From positions 62,001-126,000 of the forward strand of contig JAKQCT010000088.1 of the NCBI GenBank assembly GCA_029559035.1: a stretch of DNA of 64,000 bases, in the 5' to 3' direction. Below the pieces are notes generated by a model. That model was given only the letters and a program-made list of their open reading frames with translations, did not search any database and was not told the origin of the DNA. This stretch comes from Acidobacteriota bacterium (lineage in GTDB: Bacteria; Acidobacteriota; UBA4820). Of this stretch, positions 41,950 to 51,676 are shown piece by piece (within the stretch, counting starts at the first letter, position 1; each line of letters begins with the position of its first letter). Made by a program: the position numbers and the translations under genes.

Positions 41950-42202
41950 GGAATTCCCTTACCTCCGGTTTGACATACTTCGATTCGAGGTCGAACTTGC
42001 CGATCTCTCTCTTTATGACCTCGGCCTTGTCCTCGGCCTCGATGTTCCTCTTGATGATGATAACGCTCTTTCCCTTGATGAGGCAGAGCGCGCCGTCGCT
42101 CTTGATGCGCTTGGTCTCCCTGTATTCGATCCCGAGGGATCCAAGGAGCAGCTTGAGCTCTTCCAGGAGCGCCTCCCATTCCTTTTTCTTTCTTACCGGC
42201 AT
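41939..42202 (-). CDS. Conserved-looking small protein, 87 residues
   Basis: A charged protein with a helix (KEWEALLEELKLLLGSLGIE), a small sheet (RIKSDGALCLIKGKSVIIIK) and a C-terminal helix region (KPEVREFLEE). The pattern resembles a short alpha-beta domain such as a PD-(D/E)XK core or a regulatory add-on, but I recognise no family. It lies between the cNMP-FHA gene and cheD and overlaps the cheD start by 11 bp, so it is part of that operon. Confidence 0.7.
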   Translation of the reverse strand: MPVRKKKEWEALLEELKLLLGSLGIEYRETKRIKSDGALCLIKGKSVIIIKRNIEAEDKAEVIKREIGKFDLESKYVKPEVREFLEE

Positions 42203-42239
42203 AGGTCGGATTCTCTTTCGGCGCGGAAAAGGCGGAACA

Positions 42240-43064
42240 TCAGTTCCTGGCCTTCTTGCCTCCCCCGAAATGGCGGGCTTCGACGAACTTGAGGCGGATC
42301 ATCCCGAAACCGACGATTACGCCAGATTTGACGGGGACCAGAACGCCCGACTGTATCTTCTTGTTGTTGACGAATGTGCCGTTGAGGGTGCCGGGTTCCT
42401 CCGCCAGGAAGAAGTTGCCGTTCTGGTAGATCAGCTTCGCGTGCCTTCTCGAAACGGAGCGTTTTACGTCCTCGTCGGTCAGGTCAACGTCCGGGGTGTG
42501 CCCCGTGACCGGGTCGCCCCTGCCGATCAGGGTTATCTCCTTGTAAACGGGGAACACCTGGAGGCTTTCCTCGTCCATGAACTGCGCGAGTACGGGAGGC
42601 TTGTCCTCCTCCTCCTTAGCAGGGGCGGCGGGAGGCTGTTCCTTCGCTCCCGAACTTACCTCGAGGGGAGCGGTTTTCTGGACGCCTTTTACCATCGAGG
42701 CATGCTTTTCCAGAAGGGCGTTCGTCTCCCTCAGGCGGGATGAGAACTTTCTCAGCATCCTGACCGCGATCTCGATGTTCTGCCTTATCATCTGGTCGAA
42801 GACCGTGGAGTTGATCACGATCAGTTCGGCGTCTTCGAGGACCAGCGCGTTGGCGGTCCTGGGCAGTGATTCGAGAAGGCTCATCTCTCCGAAGAAATCG
42901 CCCTTTTCGAAAACTACGCTGAACCGCTTCTGCCCGTCGATCTCCTTGTATATCTCGACTTTTCCCGACTGTATGACGAACATCTCGGAACCGCCGTCGC
43001 CTTCTTTGAAGACCAAGTCGCCTTTCTGGTAGGGGACAGCATACTCTTTCAAGGGGTTCGCCAT
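42240..43064 (-). CDS. Cyclic-nucleotide-binding and FHA two-domain protein
   Basis: 274 residues. Residues about 5-125 form a cyclic nucleotide-binding domain with the phosphate cassette FFGEMSLLESLPRTANAL, where Glu and Arg contact the ligand. After a Pro/Ala/Lys linker (about 140-170), the FHA domain (about 175-262) has ITLIGRGDP, SVSRRHAKLIY and LNGTFVNNKK. These are the Arg, Ser and Asn that bind phospho-Thr. It could join second-messenger and Ser/Thr-kinase signals. It heads the minus-strand operon; the kinase at 38502 is a plausible partner. Confidence 0.92.
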   Translation of the reverse strand: MANPLKEYAVPYQKGDLVFKEGDGGSEMFVIQSGKVEIYKEIDGQKRFSVVFEKGDFFGEMSLLESLPRTANALVLEDAELIVINSTVFDQMIRQNIEIAVRMLRKFSSRLRETNALLEKHASMVKGVQKTAPLEVSSGAKEQPPAAPAKEEEDKPPVLAQFMDEESLQVFPVYKEITLIGRGDPVTGHTPDVDLTDEDVKRSVSRRHAKLIYQNGNFFLAEEPGTLNGTFVNNKKIQSGVLVPVKSGVIVGFGMIRLKFVEARHFGGGKKARN

Positions 43065-43128
43065 GTCATTCCTCCCTAAATACCATTCTAACCCAAAGAG
43101 GCGTTTACTTTCAAAAAAAGGCCCGCTC

Positions 43129-46100
43129 TCAGCGGAGCTTCACTTCGATTGCCAGCTTTTCCGCGTCGTCCACCTGCTTGAGGAAAGAGACGAAGGCGGG
43201 GTACTCGGAGGGGGGGACGATCTGGAAAGGAATGAAGGCGTTCCTCCGGACGGTGAATCCGCCGCTCTCTTTCCTTACGATTATCGAATAGCTCCCGTAC
43301 TTCGATTCCACCTTCTTTTTCCCGGGAAGTACCGCGGCCACTTCTCCGTCCGGCAGGGACAGCGTGTATGCCTGGTTGATTATGAACGGCGTGCCGGTGC
43401 TGAGAGGAAGGGACCTCTTCTCGAGGCTCCCGAAGTTCTTCATCAGTTCGAGCCTGTCGATGGGCTCTTCGATCCTGAGGACGCCTCCGGTCGCAGAGGC
43501 GTAGCTGGATACCTTTGCGGAAGCCTTCAGGACGAGGCTCTTCTCGTTCTCGTCCAGGTTCAGGAAGTCGTAATCGGCGATCTCCACGTTCCCGAACTGC
43601 TTCGCGAAGGCCATCTGGAGCACTTCCTTCCACCTGTCCTTGGGAAGTTTCTTGAACGCGCTCCTGAACTGTGCTCCCTGGTCGGGATCGAGGGCCTGGC
43701 TGAGGCTGACATTCAAGTCGCCCGTGGGGCCGAACACCCTTTTTTCATCCTGTTCGCAGGCCTTCCACGGACCCCAGTCGCTCCCGAGAGTCAGTTCTTT
43801 CCACGGCTCCGGTGAAGTTACGGACAGGGCCTTCGCTCCCTGCAGGTACCAGGGAAGTATCCCGGCGTCGCGGTAGCGCGACTCCAGGTAATAATCCGCG
43901 GTCTTTCCGCCGGGGTAGACCCTGAGCACCGGTATCCGGAAACGCCCTTCGGTCGGGAGCCGGTTCCCGTCGAGCGCTTCGGTCGTCGGTTCGGCGAAAA
44001 GGAAGTCGTACCTGATCCCGGCGGCGGCCAGCATCGCCATGGCGAGCTGCAGCCTGTTGCCTTCCCCGAGAAGCAGCGTCTCGGTGGGATTTCCCCAGCT
44101 TCTGCCTTCGCCGTCTATCTCGGACAGAACGAAGTCGATTATCGCTTCGATCTTCGCGGCGTCCGTCCCGAGCCCTGCAAGGAGGGAACCGCATTTTTCC
44201 GATATCTCCAGGGACACGGGATGAGAGCCGGTGACCTCGTTCTGAAGGGAAAGGGCAAAATCCCGCCAGTCCAGGTTACCAACCGCGTCCACGAGAGGAA
44301 GGTAGAAGTTCCTGGACGGAAGGTCCGGTTCGTAGACCAGTCTGGGCATCGACCTGTATTCGTATTTCCTTACGATCAGGCCGTCCTCTTTCGTCTCGAC
44401 GGGAGGGGCGGGCAGGTTCTGCTCGTAGAAACTCATCTTGAAGGAAGGCGGATACTTGATGGACCAGCATGTCCTGGCGAAAGGCTTCTCAACGTCCTGG
44501 AACATGAAAACGTAGGGGGTGTAGTAACAGCCTCTCTTCACTCCGTTGTATCCGGACATCATCAGGTATTCGTACTCGACTATGTCCCCGACCTCCAGGC
44601 CTGACATGCCTATGGAGCGCTTGTTAGGAACGATCTCCGGCTCGACGATGGTCCCGTCAGGCTTGATCGTCCTCAGGGTGAGCAGGTAGGCCGAGGGGAA
44701 TCGCTGTTCGCCCTCCCTCTCGACTCCGTCGCGGTCGTGGATGGCCACGACGCCGTGGTATCGCTCGAGGATGGAGCCGTCCGCATAGACCCTCGAGACC
44801 TGGTGGTCGAGCAGGTACGAAGACGAAGCGCCGCCGGTTTCGCTGCCGAGGTTCTCGAGCGCTTCGGATAGGGGGATCCTTTCGCTTTCAAAGGGAAAGT
44901 CCCCTCCGGAAAGCCATCCGAGGTGGTCCACGGAAAAGACCGAGGGGTCCCTTTCCTTGATCGCGGATAGGATCCCGTTCGCCTCCGAGTCGTTCCCCTC
45001 GAGGAAGAGTAGGCTCGCCTTCATCATGCCCCAGGTCTTGTTCAGGGGGTTCTTTTCAAGCAGTGATTCGACGGCTTTCAGTCCCTCGCGATTCCTTCCC
45101 AGCTTCCTCAGATATTCGATCTTGTTCTGTTCGATGAAGGATCCCGGGTCGCCGAAGATCCTCTGCTGCTGGGACAGCATTTCGAGGGCTTTTTCGTATT
45201 CCCCAATGGAAGCGTAGTAGTCCTCGAATTCTTCAGGGACTATCCGCAGCTTCGAAAGGGTTTCCAGCGCTTCTAACTGGTCTGCCCTGTTCTTCCTCGA
45301 TCCGCAGAAATTGAGCCACTCCTCTTCCACCTGGGAGTTCTGGGGAAAAACCGACCTCGCTCGGGAGATGACATCTTTCGCGTCAACGTTCCAGCCCAGG
45401 TCGCCGAGTTCTCTCGAGAGCTGGATGAACCATCGCGGGTCCGAGGGGTGATCGTCCGCGAGGCGTCTCAGCTCCGCCAGAAATTCCTCGCCCTGGGAAG
45501 ACGCGGATTTGAGGTAGATCTTGAAGTACCTTGCCTCCGGGCAGTCAGGGTTGTCCTTGAGTATATCGTCCACCAGGAACTCGGCGCGGCTGAGGGCGTA
45601 GCTCTCGGGAAGGTCGAACGATTTTTCGACGATGAGCTCCGAAAGAGCCAGTTTCCAAAGGAGGGAATCGGGGCGCTCCCTGAGCGCTTTGTCAAGACAT
45701 AGGCGGGCGCGCGGGTAATCGGCGACCGACCTGAAGAAGAGGCCGGCGATTCCCAGGAGAAGATGGTCGTTACCGTCGGAGCCCGAGGCCGCCGGATGCG
45801 TGAACACTCCTTCGGCGCGGCAGCCGGTTGAAGGGGCCGCGGACGGAACTGATCCCGTGAAAACGATCCTGCCGGAAGCCCCCTTCCTTCCCAGGATCGA
45901 AAAAGATGGGCCTTCGTTGCTGTTCACGGAATGGAACAGGCAGGAGGCAAGGTGGGAGCCCTTTTCCAGCCTTATCTTCAAGATGTTTATGGGCGGGGAT
46001 GTCCGGGAAAAGGGATCGTTCCCGAAAACCGGGGTTCCGTCAATCGCAAATTTCAAGGGCGACCTCGAAGAGATCAGAAGGTAATAAAGCCCGCCTTCTT

Positions 46101-46803
46101 CGCACTCGAACGGCACGTGCATCCTGCCGAGGTATTCTCCCTTGACCTCCGCCAGTGTCGACGGGATGTTGAGGAACTGGCTGTTCCTCGCGAAGCGGGT
46201 CACCGGGCCTGCAGGACCGGCGGGATAAGGAGAACGCGCGAATCTGGTCCTGGGAAGCTCCTCGTCGGGCTTTTCGAAGAAGGCTCCGGGAGGTATCCCC
46301 ATCCGGTCAAGGCACGACTCCATTCGGGCCCTGTCTCCCTTTCTGGTGGCCAGGACGTAAAGCGACCTCAGGATCCTGTACTTGAGGACCGGGTCTTCCG
46401 GGTCTCTCTCAAGAGCGGACGTCATCACCTTTTCGGCGATCTTCTCCGTGACGGCGTTGAAGGTCATCTCCTCCTCGATTATGTCGGAGAGCAGCGCCGA
46501 CACGGGGCTTTCGGGGTACACGTCGAAACCCTCCAACGCCGCGAGGATGGCTCTTTCCCTTTGACCCGCAGCCTTGAGGAAGTAGTAAAGGGAAACGTAA
46601 TCGACGGGATAAAGGGCTTCGCTGTCCTTGACGCCTTCCAGCAGCGAAACGCATCTGCCGAGGTCTTTTTCTCCGGCCAGGAGCTCGACCGATGGGGATT
46701 CGAAGGAGACCTCCGCCGGCTCCGAGGTCTTCAAAGCCTCCGGCGCGCAAGCGGCGGAGAGGGAGAACGAAATCGCGATCATGAAAAGGAGTCTTCTCAC
46801 CAT
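43129..46803 (-). CDS. DUF3857/transglutaminase-like lipoprotein with degenerate catalytic site
   Basis: 1224 residues from ATG 46803, overlapping the upstream stop by 7 bp; a longer frame to 47094 lies inside the neighbour and was rejected. The signal ends in a lipobox (LSAAC, Cys19). The first 600 residues are TPR-like. The DUF3857 region (LLDHQVSRVYADGSILERYH, LRTIKPDGTIVEPEIVP) and a transglutaminase-like fold (IEAIIDFVLSEIDGEGRSWG) follow. The active-site Cys motif GDC of its paralogue is GEG here (Gly915), and the His and Asp positions are also changed. It is probably a pseudoenzyme or scaffold in the envelope. Confidence 0.85.
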   Translation of the reverse strand: MVRRLLFMIAISFSLSAACAPEALKTSEPAEVSFESPSVELLAGEKDLGRCVSLLEGVKDSEALYPVDYVSLYYFLKAAGQRERAILAALEGFDVYPESPVSALLSDIIEEEMTFNAVTEKIAEKVMTSALERDPEDPVLKYRILRSLYVLATRKGDRARMESCLDRMGIPPGAFFEKPDEELPRTRFARSPYPAGPAGPVTRFARNSQFLNIPSTLAEVKGEYLGRMHVPFECEEGGLYYLLISSRSPLKFAIDGTPVFGNDPFSRTSPPINILKIRLEKGSHLASCLFHSVNSNEGPSFSILGRKGASGRIVFTGSVPSAAPSTGCRAEGVFTHPAASGSDGNDHLLLGIAGLFFRSVADYPRARLCLDKALRERPDSLLWKLALSELIVEKSFDLPESYALSRAEFLVDDILKDNPDCPEARYFKIYLKSASSQGEEFLAELRRLADDHPSDPRWFIQLSRELGDLGWNVDAKDVISRARSVFPQNSQVEEEWLNFCGSRKNRADQLEALETLSKLRIVPEEFEDYYASIGEYEKALEMLSQQQRIFGDPGSFIEQNKIEYLRKLGRNREGLKAVESLLEKNPLNKTWGMMKASLLFLEGNDSEANGILSAIKERDPSVFSVDHLGWLSGGDFPFESERIPLSEALENLGSETGGASSSYLLDHQVSRVYADGSILERYHGVVAIHDRDGVEREGEQRFPSAYLLTLRTIKPDGTIVEPEIVPNKRSIGMSGLEVGDIVEYEYLMMSGYNGVKRGCYYTPYVFMFQDVEKPFARTCWSIKYPPSFKMSFYEQNLPAPPVETKEDGLIVRKYEYRSMPRLVYEPDLPSRNFYLPLVDAVGNLDWRDFALSLQNEVTGSHPVSLEISEKCGSLLAGLGTDAAKIEAIIDFVLSEIDGEGRSWGNPTETLLLGEGNRLQLAMAMLAAAGIRYDFLFAEPTTEALDGNRLPTEGRFRIPVLRVYPGGKTADYYLESRYRDAGILPWYLQGAKALSVTSPEPWKELTLGSDWGPWKACEQDEKRVFGPTGDLNVSLSQALDPDQGAQFRSAFKKLPKDRWKEVLQMAFAKQFGNVEIADYDFLNLDENEKSLVLKASAKVSSYASATGGVLRIEEPIDRLELMKNFGSLEKRSLPLSTGTPFIINQAYTLSLPDGEVAAVLPGKKKVESKYGSYSIIVRKESGGFTVRRNAFIPFQIVPPSEYPAFVSFLKQVDDAEKLAIEVKLR

Positions 46804-49800
46804 TGGATCTTCATCCTTTCGGAAATGAGCTTGTCTACGTTGATGGCGAAGTCCCTGAACTTGGGGTAGTCTTCCGTCGAGACCCTCGCGGTTGAAAGGA
46901 CCGCGCTCGAAGTGACGGTCACTGAATCCCCGTTCCTCGACACTTCCCTCCTGAATGACCCGAATTCCGTTTCGAGGGCCTCCGCACCCGGCAGGTCGGC
47001 TTTCGTGCCGGGCTGGAGCGAGTAGGTCAAGGTGTGGCTCTGAACGGAGGGGTAGGGAAGGACAAGGTCCGTAGTCCTCTCCGTCAGGGCGCAATATCCG
47101 CTGAAGATCCCGCTCGCGCCCATCCAGAGCGGAAGGGTGGCCGCGTCTTCTCCGGCAGGCTTGGAGAGGTCGCTGACCGCTCCTTCGAAGCTTATGGACG
47201 GGTCCGAGTTGATGTCGCTCATGTCCGAAAACGACGCTCCCGTTATCCTTGATCCCGGGTAACTGTAGGAAAGCTGCTTTTCGAGCCGCTCCTTCTGCTT
47301 GTCGGGGTTCTTGAAATTGCTTCTCACGTCGGAAGCCTCCTGCCCCCTCACCTTCAGGGAGCCTTTCATCGCCGCGCTTTTCTCGCCCTTCCTGATGTCG
47401 AAGCTGTATTCTGCTTCGTAGGAGTTCGCTGAGGCTTCTTTCAGGGGGATCGCTCTGACCCGGGCGGTGCCGTCGTGGTTCACGACGAGGACGTCGCAGT
47501 CCTGGTCGAGGTGGGGGATCTCGGCGATCCCCGAATACTCAGCAGTCCCGTCAAGGAAAAGGTCCGCCTCAGGAACGTAACAGATGGCGTGGTTGAAGGT
47601 CGCCAGCGAAGCGGGGGATTTTTCCACTTTTCCGAGGTTGCGCGTGCGGATCAGAGCCATCGACGCTTCGACTCCCGCCTCCCTGAGCATCGAGCATAAA
47701 AGTATCGCCTTGTCCTTGCAGTCGCCGAACCTCCGTTCGAAGATCCTTCTGGCTTTGTAGGGCTTGTAGCCGTGGACCCCGAACTCGAGCCCCACGTATC
47801 TAGTCTGTCCCACGACCCACCCGTGCACCGCCTTCACCTTGTCCATCACGGAGGACTTGTCCGTCGTAAGGTTCGACACAACAGCCTTCGCCTCGCTCCC
47901 CAGTTCCCACTGGTCCCTTATGAAGGAGGAATACCACGCGCCGAGCTCCTCCCAGCTTCTGAAGGTCGAGACGTGGATGTAAGACGATCTCTCGCCGAAA
48001 CCCGGAGAGTACGCTTCCGGGCGGCTCTTGGGGATGTCCTTCCTGACCCACTGCCAGGTCGTCTTTCCCATCGCCTTGATGACGCTGGGCTCTATATCCA
48101 GCTTGTGCGGCGCGTATGCCACCTGAAGAGAGTCGGGGACCCTCAGCGTGTACCTTTTCACCATGACCGGGGATGTCTCCTCGAAGGGGACCAGGTCTCC
48201 GAAGTAGTGTCCGAAAGTGTTCGCCTCGCTCGTGTCCGTCAGCAGGTACTCTATAGAAACGGTATCCCCCTCCTTGAGGCTCGGGAAGGTCAGGACGAGC
48301 TGCCTGTTCCTGTAATATAGCTGGTACTGCGGGTCCGAGAGAGAGGAAGTCACGTAGGACTGGGCCCTTATCTTCGTCCCGCCGGGCCTGGTGACGCTCG
48401 AATCCAGGACCCTGACGTCCTGCCAGTCGGGGTCGAATGTGATCGGGAAAGAAGACATCGCCTTCACGCCCGTCAGGTCCTGGACCTTCGTGACGAACTG
48501 CACGTAACGGGAAGAAAGCCCCGATGGTTCCACGGAGACGAAGGTGTTGTGCAGAAGGATCACGAGCGGCTCTCCCTCCAGGCCTGCCCCTGCTGCGGGA
48601 ATCTCGCCCTCGGGGATCCTGAACGCGCCGTAAAAGAGCTCCTCATCGGGCTTCAGGAAGGCGAGCCTCCTCTTCAGGTTGTCGTTCTGCGGATTCAGAA
48701 GGAGCGCCTTCTCGAACTGCTCCAGGGCCTTTCCTGTCTCCCCCCGGGCGATCAATATCTCACCGAAAAGCTCCCTTCCCGCCGGCCAGTCCGGAGCGAA
48801 CTCGAAGAAAGGCCCGATCGTTTTTTCCGCCTCTTCCGGCCGGCCCATGTCGAGAAGGTATGAAGAGAGCTTGTAGATGACGCTGCGGCTGTACGGTATC
48901 TTCGAGAGGTAATCCCCGTAAAGGGCGGCGGCCTCCGATGAACGGCCCTGGGCGGCGAACAGGTTGAACAGTCCCTCGGCCGTCTCTTCTGTGTAGTCCA
49001 TCTTCAGCAGCTCCCGGAACAGCTTCTCCCGCCCGGCGAAGTCCTTGGCCGCGTCCTTCATCCAGATAAGGGTCTGAAGGACCGGGATGTTGGACTGATG
49101 TCTCTCTCGGAGTTTTTCTGCTTCCCTCATTGCCATGCCGTCGGCCAGGGAACCGGAAAGGACCGCGTACTTCTGGGCCTTCAGGTAAGGGTCTTCAGGA
49201 CGCAGGGCGAGGGCCCTGTCGAGGTACCTTACGGCGGGAAGGGTCATTCCGCGCCTGTTGTAATAGTAATAGAGCCTCAAAAAGCTTTCCGGGGAAGGGA
49301 ACGCTTCGGCCGATTTTTCATACGCTTCCCTTTTCCGGTTGGGGTCGGTCTCGGCCTCGCCTATGAAGTGGTTTATCCACAGGGGAGCGCCTTCCTTTCC
49401 CAGGGCGGATTTCATAGCGTCGACATCGGGGTGTTCCTTCTCGTCGAAGCTCCTGACCCCGTAAAGGTAGAGCCCGAGCCTGAAGGAGTCCTCCCATCCG
49501 CCCGATGCGGCCGCCTTCTCGAGCTCTTCCGCGGGATCGAAGAACCTGAACCCTTTCGAAGGCAGCCCGGGGCGTCGAAGAACGGCTTTAAGACCTTCCG
49601 CCAACCTGCCCGGATCGCTGGTGGAAACAAACCCGCGGAGGGGAGCGCCTGAAGCGTCCGTCAGTCGGGCCCTTGCAACCCAGGGGGAAAAAGCGTGGCA
49701 GGATTTGACGAGAATGACGTTCCATCCCCGGGCGAGCCTTATGGCGTAGCTGAACTGATCGAATGCGGACGGAGAATAATCGGGGTTGGACGCGACCAGG

Positions 49801-50432
49801 TCCCTGTTGAGCCAGATCTTGTGAGCTCCGGCGAAAGAACACCTGATGACCGCGTCCCTCTCAGTCTCCGAATGTATGAAGGATGCGAGGTATGCCGTGG
49901 CGTTGGAGGAAGGGTCCACGTAGTTGCCGAGAAAGGCTATCCCGTTGTAGTTGCACGGAGGAATGCGCCTCCAACTCACGTCGCGGTCGATTCCCCTGGC
50001 TGAAGCGGAGAGGTCCAGCTTCTCTTCGGGTGCGTAAACGGCGTCGAAGCCGCCCTTGTCCTCGTTGCCGAACGGGGCGATTATCATCCAGTCGGTGATG
50101 AACCCTTCGCGCTTCGCCATCGCCTCGGCATCTTTCCACCTGTCCTGGTTGGCAAGCAGGAACCTCAGGAGGCTTCTCGCCTTTGCGGCGACCATGGGAT
50201 GGGCGTCTTCGGAGGAGGCGATCTTTTCGATGCCTGGCTGGATTGAGCCGTATTCGGCGCTTCCCCAGAGGTCGTACAGGGAGCAAAGGTACGCGAGCGA
50301 TCCTGCTCCGTCCCGCTGCTCGTAGGCTTTTTCCGCCCACTCTTTGGCCCTCTCGTCCATGAACCCCTGCGAGAACAGAGGTGCAGAAGCGATCATCAGG
50401 ACGAGAAGAAAGACGGCACACATCCTTTTCAT
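46797..50432 (-). CDS. DUF3857/transglutaminase protein with TPR region, intact catalytic triad
   Basis: 1211 residues from ATG 50432 (AAGGAG upstream); in-frame ATG 50471 lies within the promoter region. A signal peptide ends near PLFSQG. Residues about 330-620 contain TPR-like repeats. DUF3857 (about 640-860) precedes a transglutaminase-like domain with Cys905 (FGDCKDKAILL), His948 (FNHAICYV) and Asp961 (LDGTAEY), a complete protease/transglutaminase triad. A C-terminal beta domain follows. The family is periplasmic and of unsettled function. It is cotranscribed with its degenerate paralogue downstream. Confidence 0.9.
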   Translation of the reverse strand: MKRMCAVFLLVLMIASAPLFSQGFMDERAKEWAEKAYEQRDGAGSLAYLCSLYDLWGSAEYGSIQPGIEKIASSEDAHPMVAAKARSLLRFLLANQDRWKDAEAMAKREGFITDWMIIAPFGNEDKGGFDAVYAPEEKLDLSASARGIDRDVSWRRIPPCNYNGIAFLGNYVDPSSNATAYLASFIHSETERDAVIRCSFAGAHKIWLNRDLVASNPDYSPSAFDQFSYAIRLARGWNVILVKSCHAFSPWVARARLTDASGAPLRGFVSTSDPGRLAEGLKAVLRRPGLPSKGFRFFDPAEELEKAAASGGWEDSFRLGLYLYGVRSFDEKEHPDVDAMKSALGKEGAPLWINHFIGEAETDPNRKREAYEKSAEAFPSPESFLRLYYYYNRRGMTLPAVRYLDRALALRPEDPYLKAQKYAVLSGSLADGMAMREAEKLRERHQSNIPVLQTLIWMKDAAKDFAGREKLFRELLKMDYTEETAEGLFNLFAAQGRSSEAAALYGDYLSKIPYSRSVIYKLSSYLLDMGRPEEAEKTIGPFFEFAPDWPAGRELFGEILIARGETGKALEQFEKALLLNPQNDNLKRRLAFLKPDEELFYGAFRIPEGEIPAAGAGLEGEPLVILLHNTFVSVEPSGLSSRYVQFVTKVQDLTGVKAMSSFPITFDPDWQDVRVLDSSVTRPGGTKIRAQSYVTSSLSDPQYQLYYRNRQLVLTFPSLKEGDTVSIEYLLTDTSEANTFGHYFGDLVPFEETSPVMVKRYTLRVPDSLQVAYAPHKLDIEPSVIKAMGKTTWQWVRKDIPKSRPEAYSPGFGERSSYIHVSTFRSWEELGAWYSSFIRDQWELGSEAKAVVSNLTTDKSSVMDKVKAVHGWVVGQTRYVGLEFGVHGYKPYKARRIFERRFGDCKDKAILLCSMLREAGVEASMALIRTRNLGKVEKSPASLATFNHAICYVPEADLFLDGTAEYSGIAEIPHLDQDCDVLVVNHDGTARVRAIPLKEASANSYEAEYSFDIRKGEKSAAMKGSLKVRGQEASDVRSNFKNPDKQKERLEKQLSYSYPGSRITGASFSDMSDINSDPSISFEGAVSDLSKPAGEDAATLPLWMGASGIFSGYCALTERTTDLVLPYPSVQSHTLTYSLQPGTKADLPGAEALETEFGSFRREVSRNGDSVTVTSSAVLSTARVSTEDYPKFRDFAINVDKLISERMKIQW

Positions 50433-50459
50433 GAGGTCTCCTTCGTTTTCAAAGCATTG

Positions 50460-50488
50460 ATTGTAGAACATCGGCTGCCAAATGACAA
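50460..50488 (-). promoter_or_regulatory. Promoter of the tandem transglutaminase operon
   Basis: On the minus strand TTGTCA (complement of 50483-50488), 17 bp, TACAAT (complement of 50460-50465): both five of six. It lies about 28 bp from the ATG at 50432. The rest of 50489-50593 has a TATAAT word at 50530-50535 that could serve the divergent gene. Confidence 0.6.
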
Positions 50489-50593
50489 AGAGGCTCTGCC
50501 GCGGAAGGCGTCGCCACTTCGGCGCGTGTTATAATTGTCGACTTACAGTGTTTCAGGTTTTCGAGCAATGCTGCTTTGACAGACGGTGGCCGT

Positions 50594-51610
50594 ATGAAGA
50601 TGAAAAAGAAGAAAAGCCAGCAAGACCAGCCGGCCCTGACGATTGCGAGGCACGATTTCGCCGCCATAAACGAAGGGTCGACGGTCGGGGAGGCTCTAGA
50701 AGGTCTGAGGGCCGGCGGGATAGGAGAGCGGATAATTTATTTTTACGTCACGGACGACAAGGGAAAGATGACCGGCGTCGTGCCTGTCAGAAGGATGCTC
50801 ACCGCTCCGCTCGACACGAAGATCGCTGAAGTAATGATAAAGAAAACGATCAAGCTCCGCGAGGACGTTACGATACTGGAAGCATACGAAGCGATGAACG
50901 AAAGAAAGCTCCTGGCGCTGCCGATAGTCGACGGGAACGGACGGATAAAGGGCGTGGTGGACGCTGGCATGTTCTCGGACGGGCCGCCAGACCATTTGGA
51001 CAAGGGGACAATTGACGAGATCTTCAAGATAATCGGCGTCCACGTCTCCGAGGCGAGGGACGTTTCCCCCGCGACGGTCTTCAGAAGGCGCTTCCCGTGG
51101 CTTGTGGCGACCATAATCAGCGGCACGACTTGCGCTCTGCTCGCGAGCGTGTTCGATGCGACGCTGGCCGCAAGCCTCGTCCTGGCTTTTTTCCTGACCC
51201 TGGTACTGGGGCTAGGAGAGAGCGTCAGCATGCAGTCTATGACCGTGGCGATACACGCTCTCAGGACCGTCAAGCCGAACGCGGGATGGTACTTCAGGTC
51301 TCTCGCACGGGAGGCCGGGTCGGCTCTGCTCCTTGGTGTTGTATGCGGGTCTGTCGTCGGATCGATAGTCTGGGCGTGGAGGGGCGACGGGGTCGCCGCC
51401 GTTTCAATAGGCGCCAGCATCCTTGCGGTCATCGTGATCGACAACGCCTGGGGTCTCACAATACCGACTTTGCTTCACCTGTTCAGGGTAGATCCGAAGA
51501 TAGCGGCGGGCCCTGTCACCCTGGCCGTTTCGGACATCTGCACGATCCTGATATATTTCACGATCGCAATGTTCCTGCTGGGACGGCATCCGCCCGCCGG
51601 GACGGGATGA
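50594..51610 (+). CDS. MgtE-like divalent-cation transporter with CBS pair
   Basis: 338 residues from ATG 50594; an in-frame TTG at 50576 is less likely. A CBS pair (about 30-150) includes VTDDKGKMTGVVPVRRML and ALPIVDGNGRIKGVVDAGMF. The C-terminal five-helix MgtE channel domain (about 175-332) has LVLGLGESVSMQSMTVA and IDNAWGLTIPTLLHLFRVDP, followed by GPVTLAVSDICTILIYF. The superhelical N domain that normally precedes CBS in MgtE is missing, so gating by magnesium may differ. It would import Mg2+ or another divalent ion. Confidence 0.85.
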   Translation: MKMKKKKSQQDQPALTIARHDFAAINEGSTVGEALEGLRAGGIGERIIYFYVTDDKGKMTGVVPVRRMLTAPLDTKIAEVMIKKTIKLREDVTILEAYEAMNERKLLALPIVDGNGRIKGVVDAGMFSDGPPDHLDKGTIDEIFKIIGVHVSEARDVSPATVFRRRFPWLVATIISGTTCALLASVFDATLAASLVLAFFLTLVLGLGESVSMQSMTVAIHALRTVKPNAGWYFRSLAREAGSALLLGVVCGSVVGSIVWAWRGDGVAAVSIGASILAVIVIDNAWGLTIPTLLHLFRVDPKIAAGPVTLAVSDICTILIYFTIAMFLLGRHPPAGTG

Positions 51611-51639
51611 TCCCGGGGAGACGGCCGCATGGCTTCCAC

Positions 51640-51658
51640 CCGGCCCCCCGGAGGCCGG
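51640..51658 (+). terminator. Short GC hairpin after the MgtE-like gene
   Basis: CCGGCC and GGCCGG pair around a 7-base loop, 30 bp after the stop. There is no T-tract, so it is at best a weak terminator. Confidence 0.3.
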
Positions 51659-51676
51659 CAAACGATCAATAAAAAG

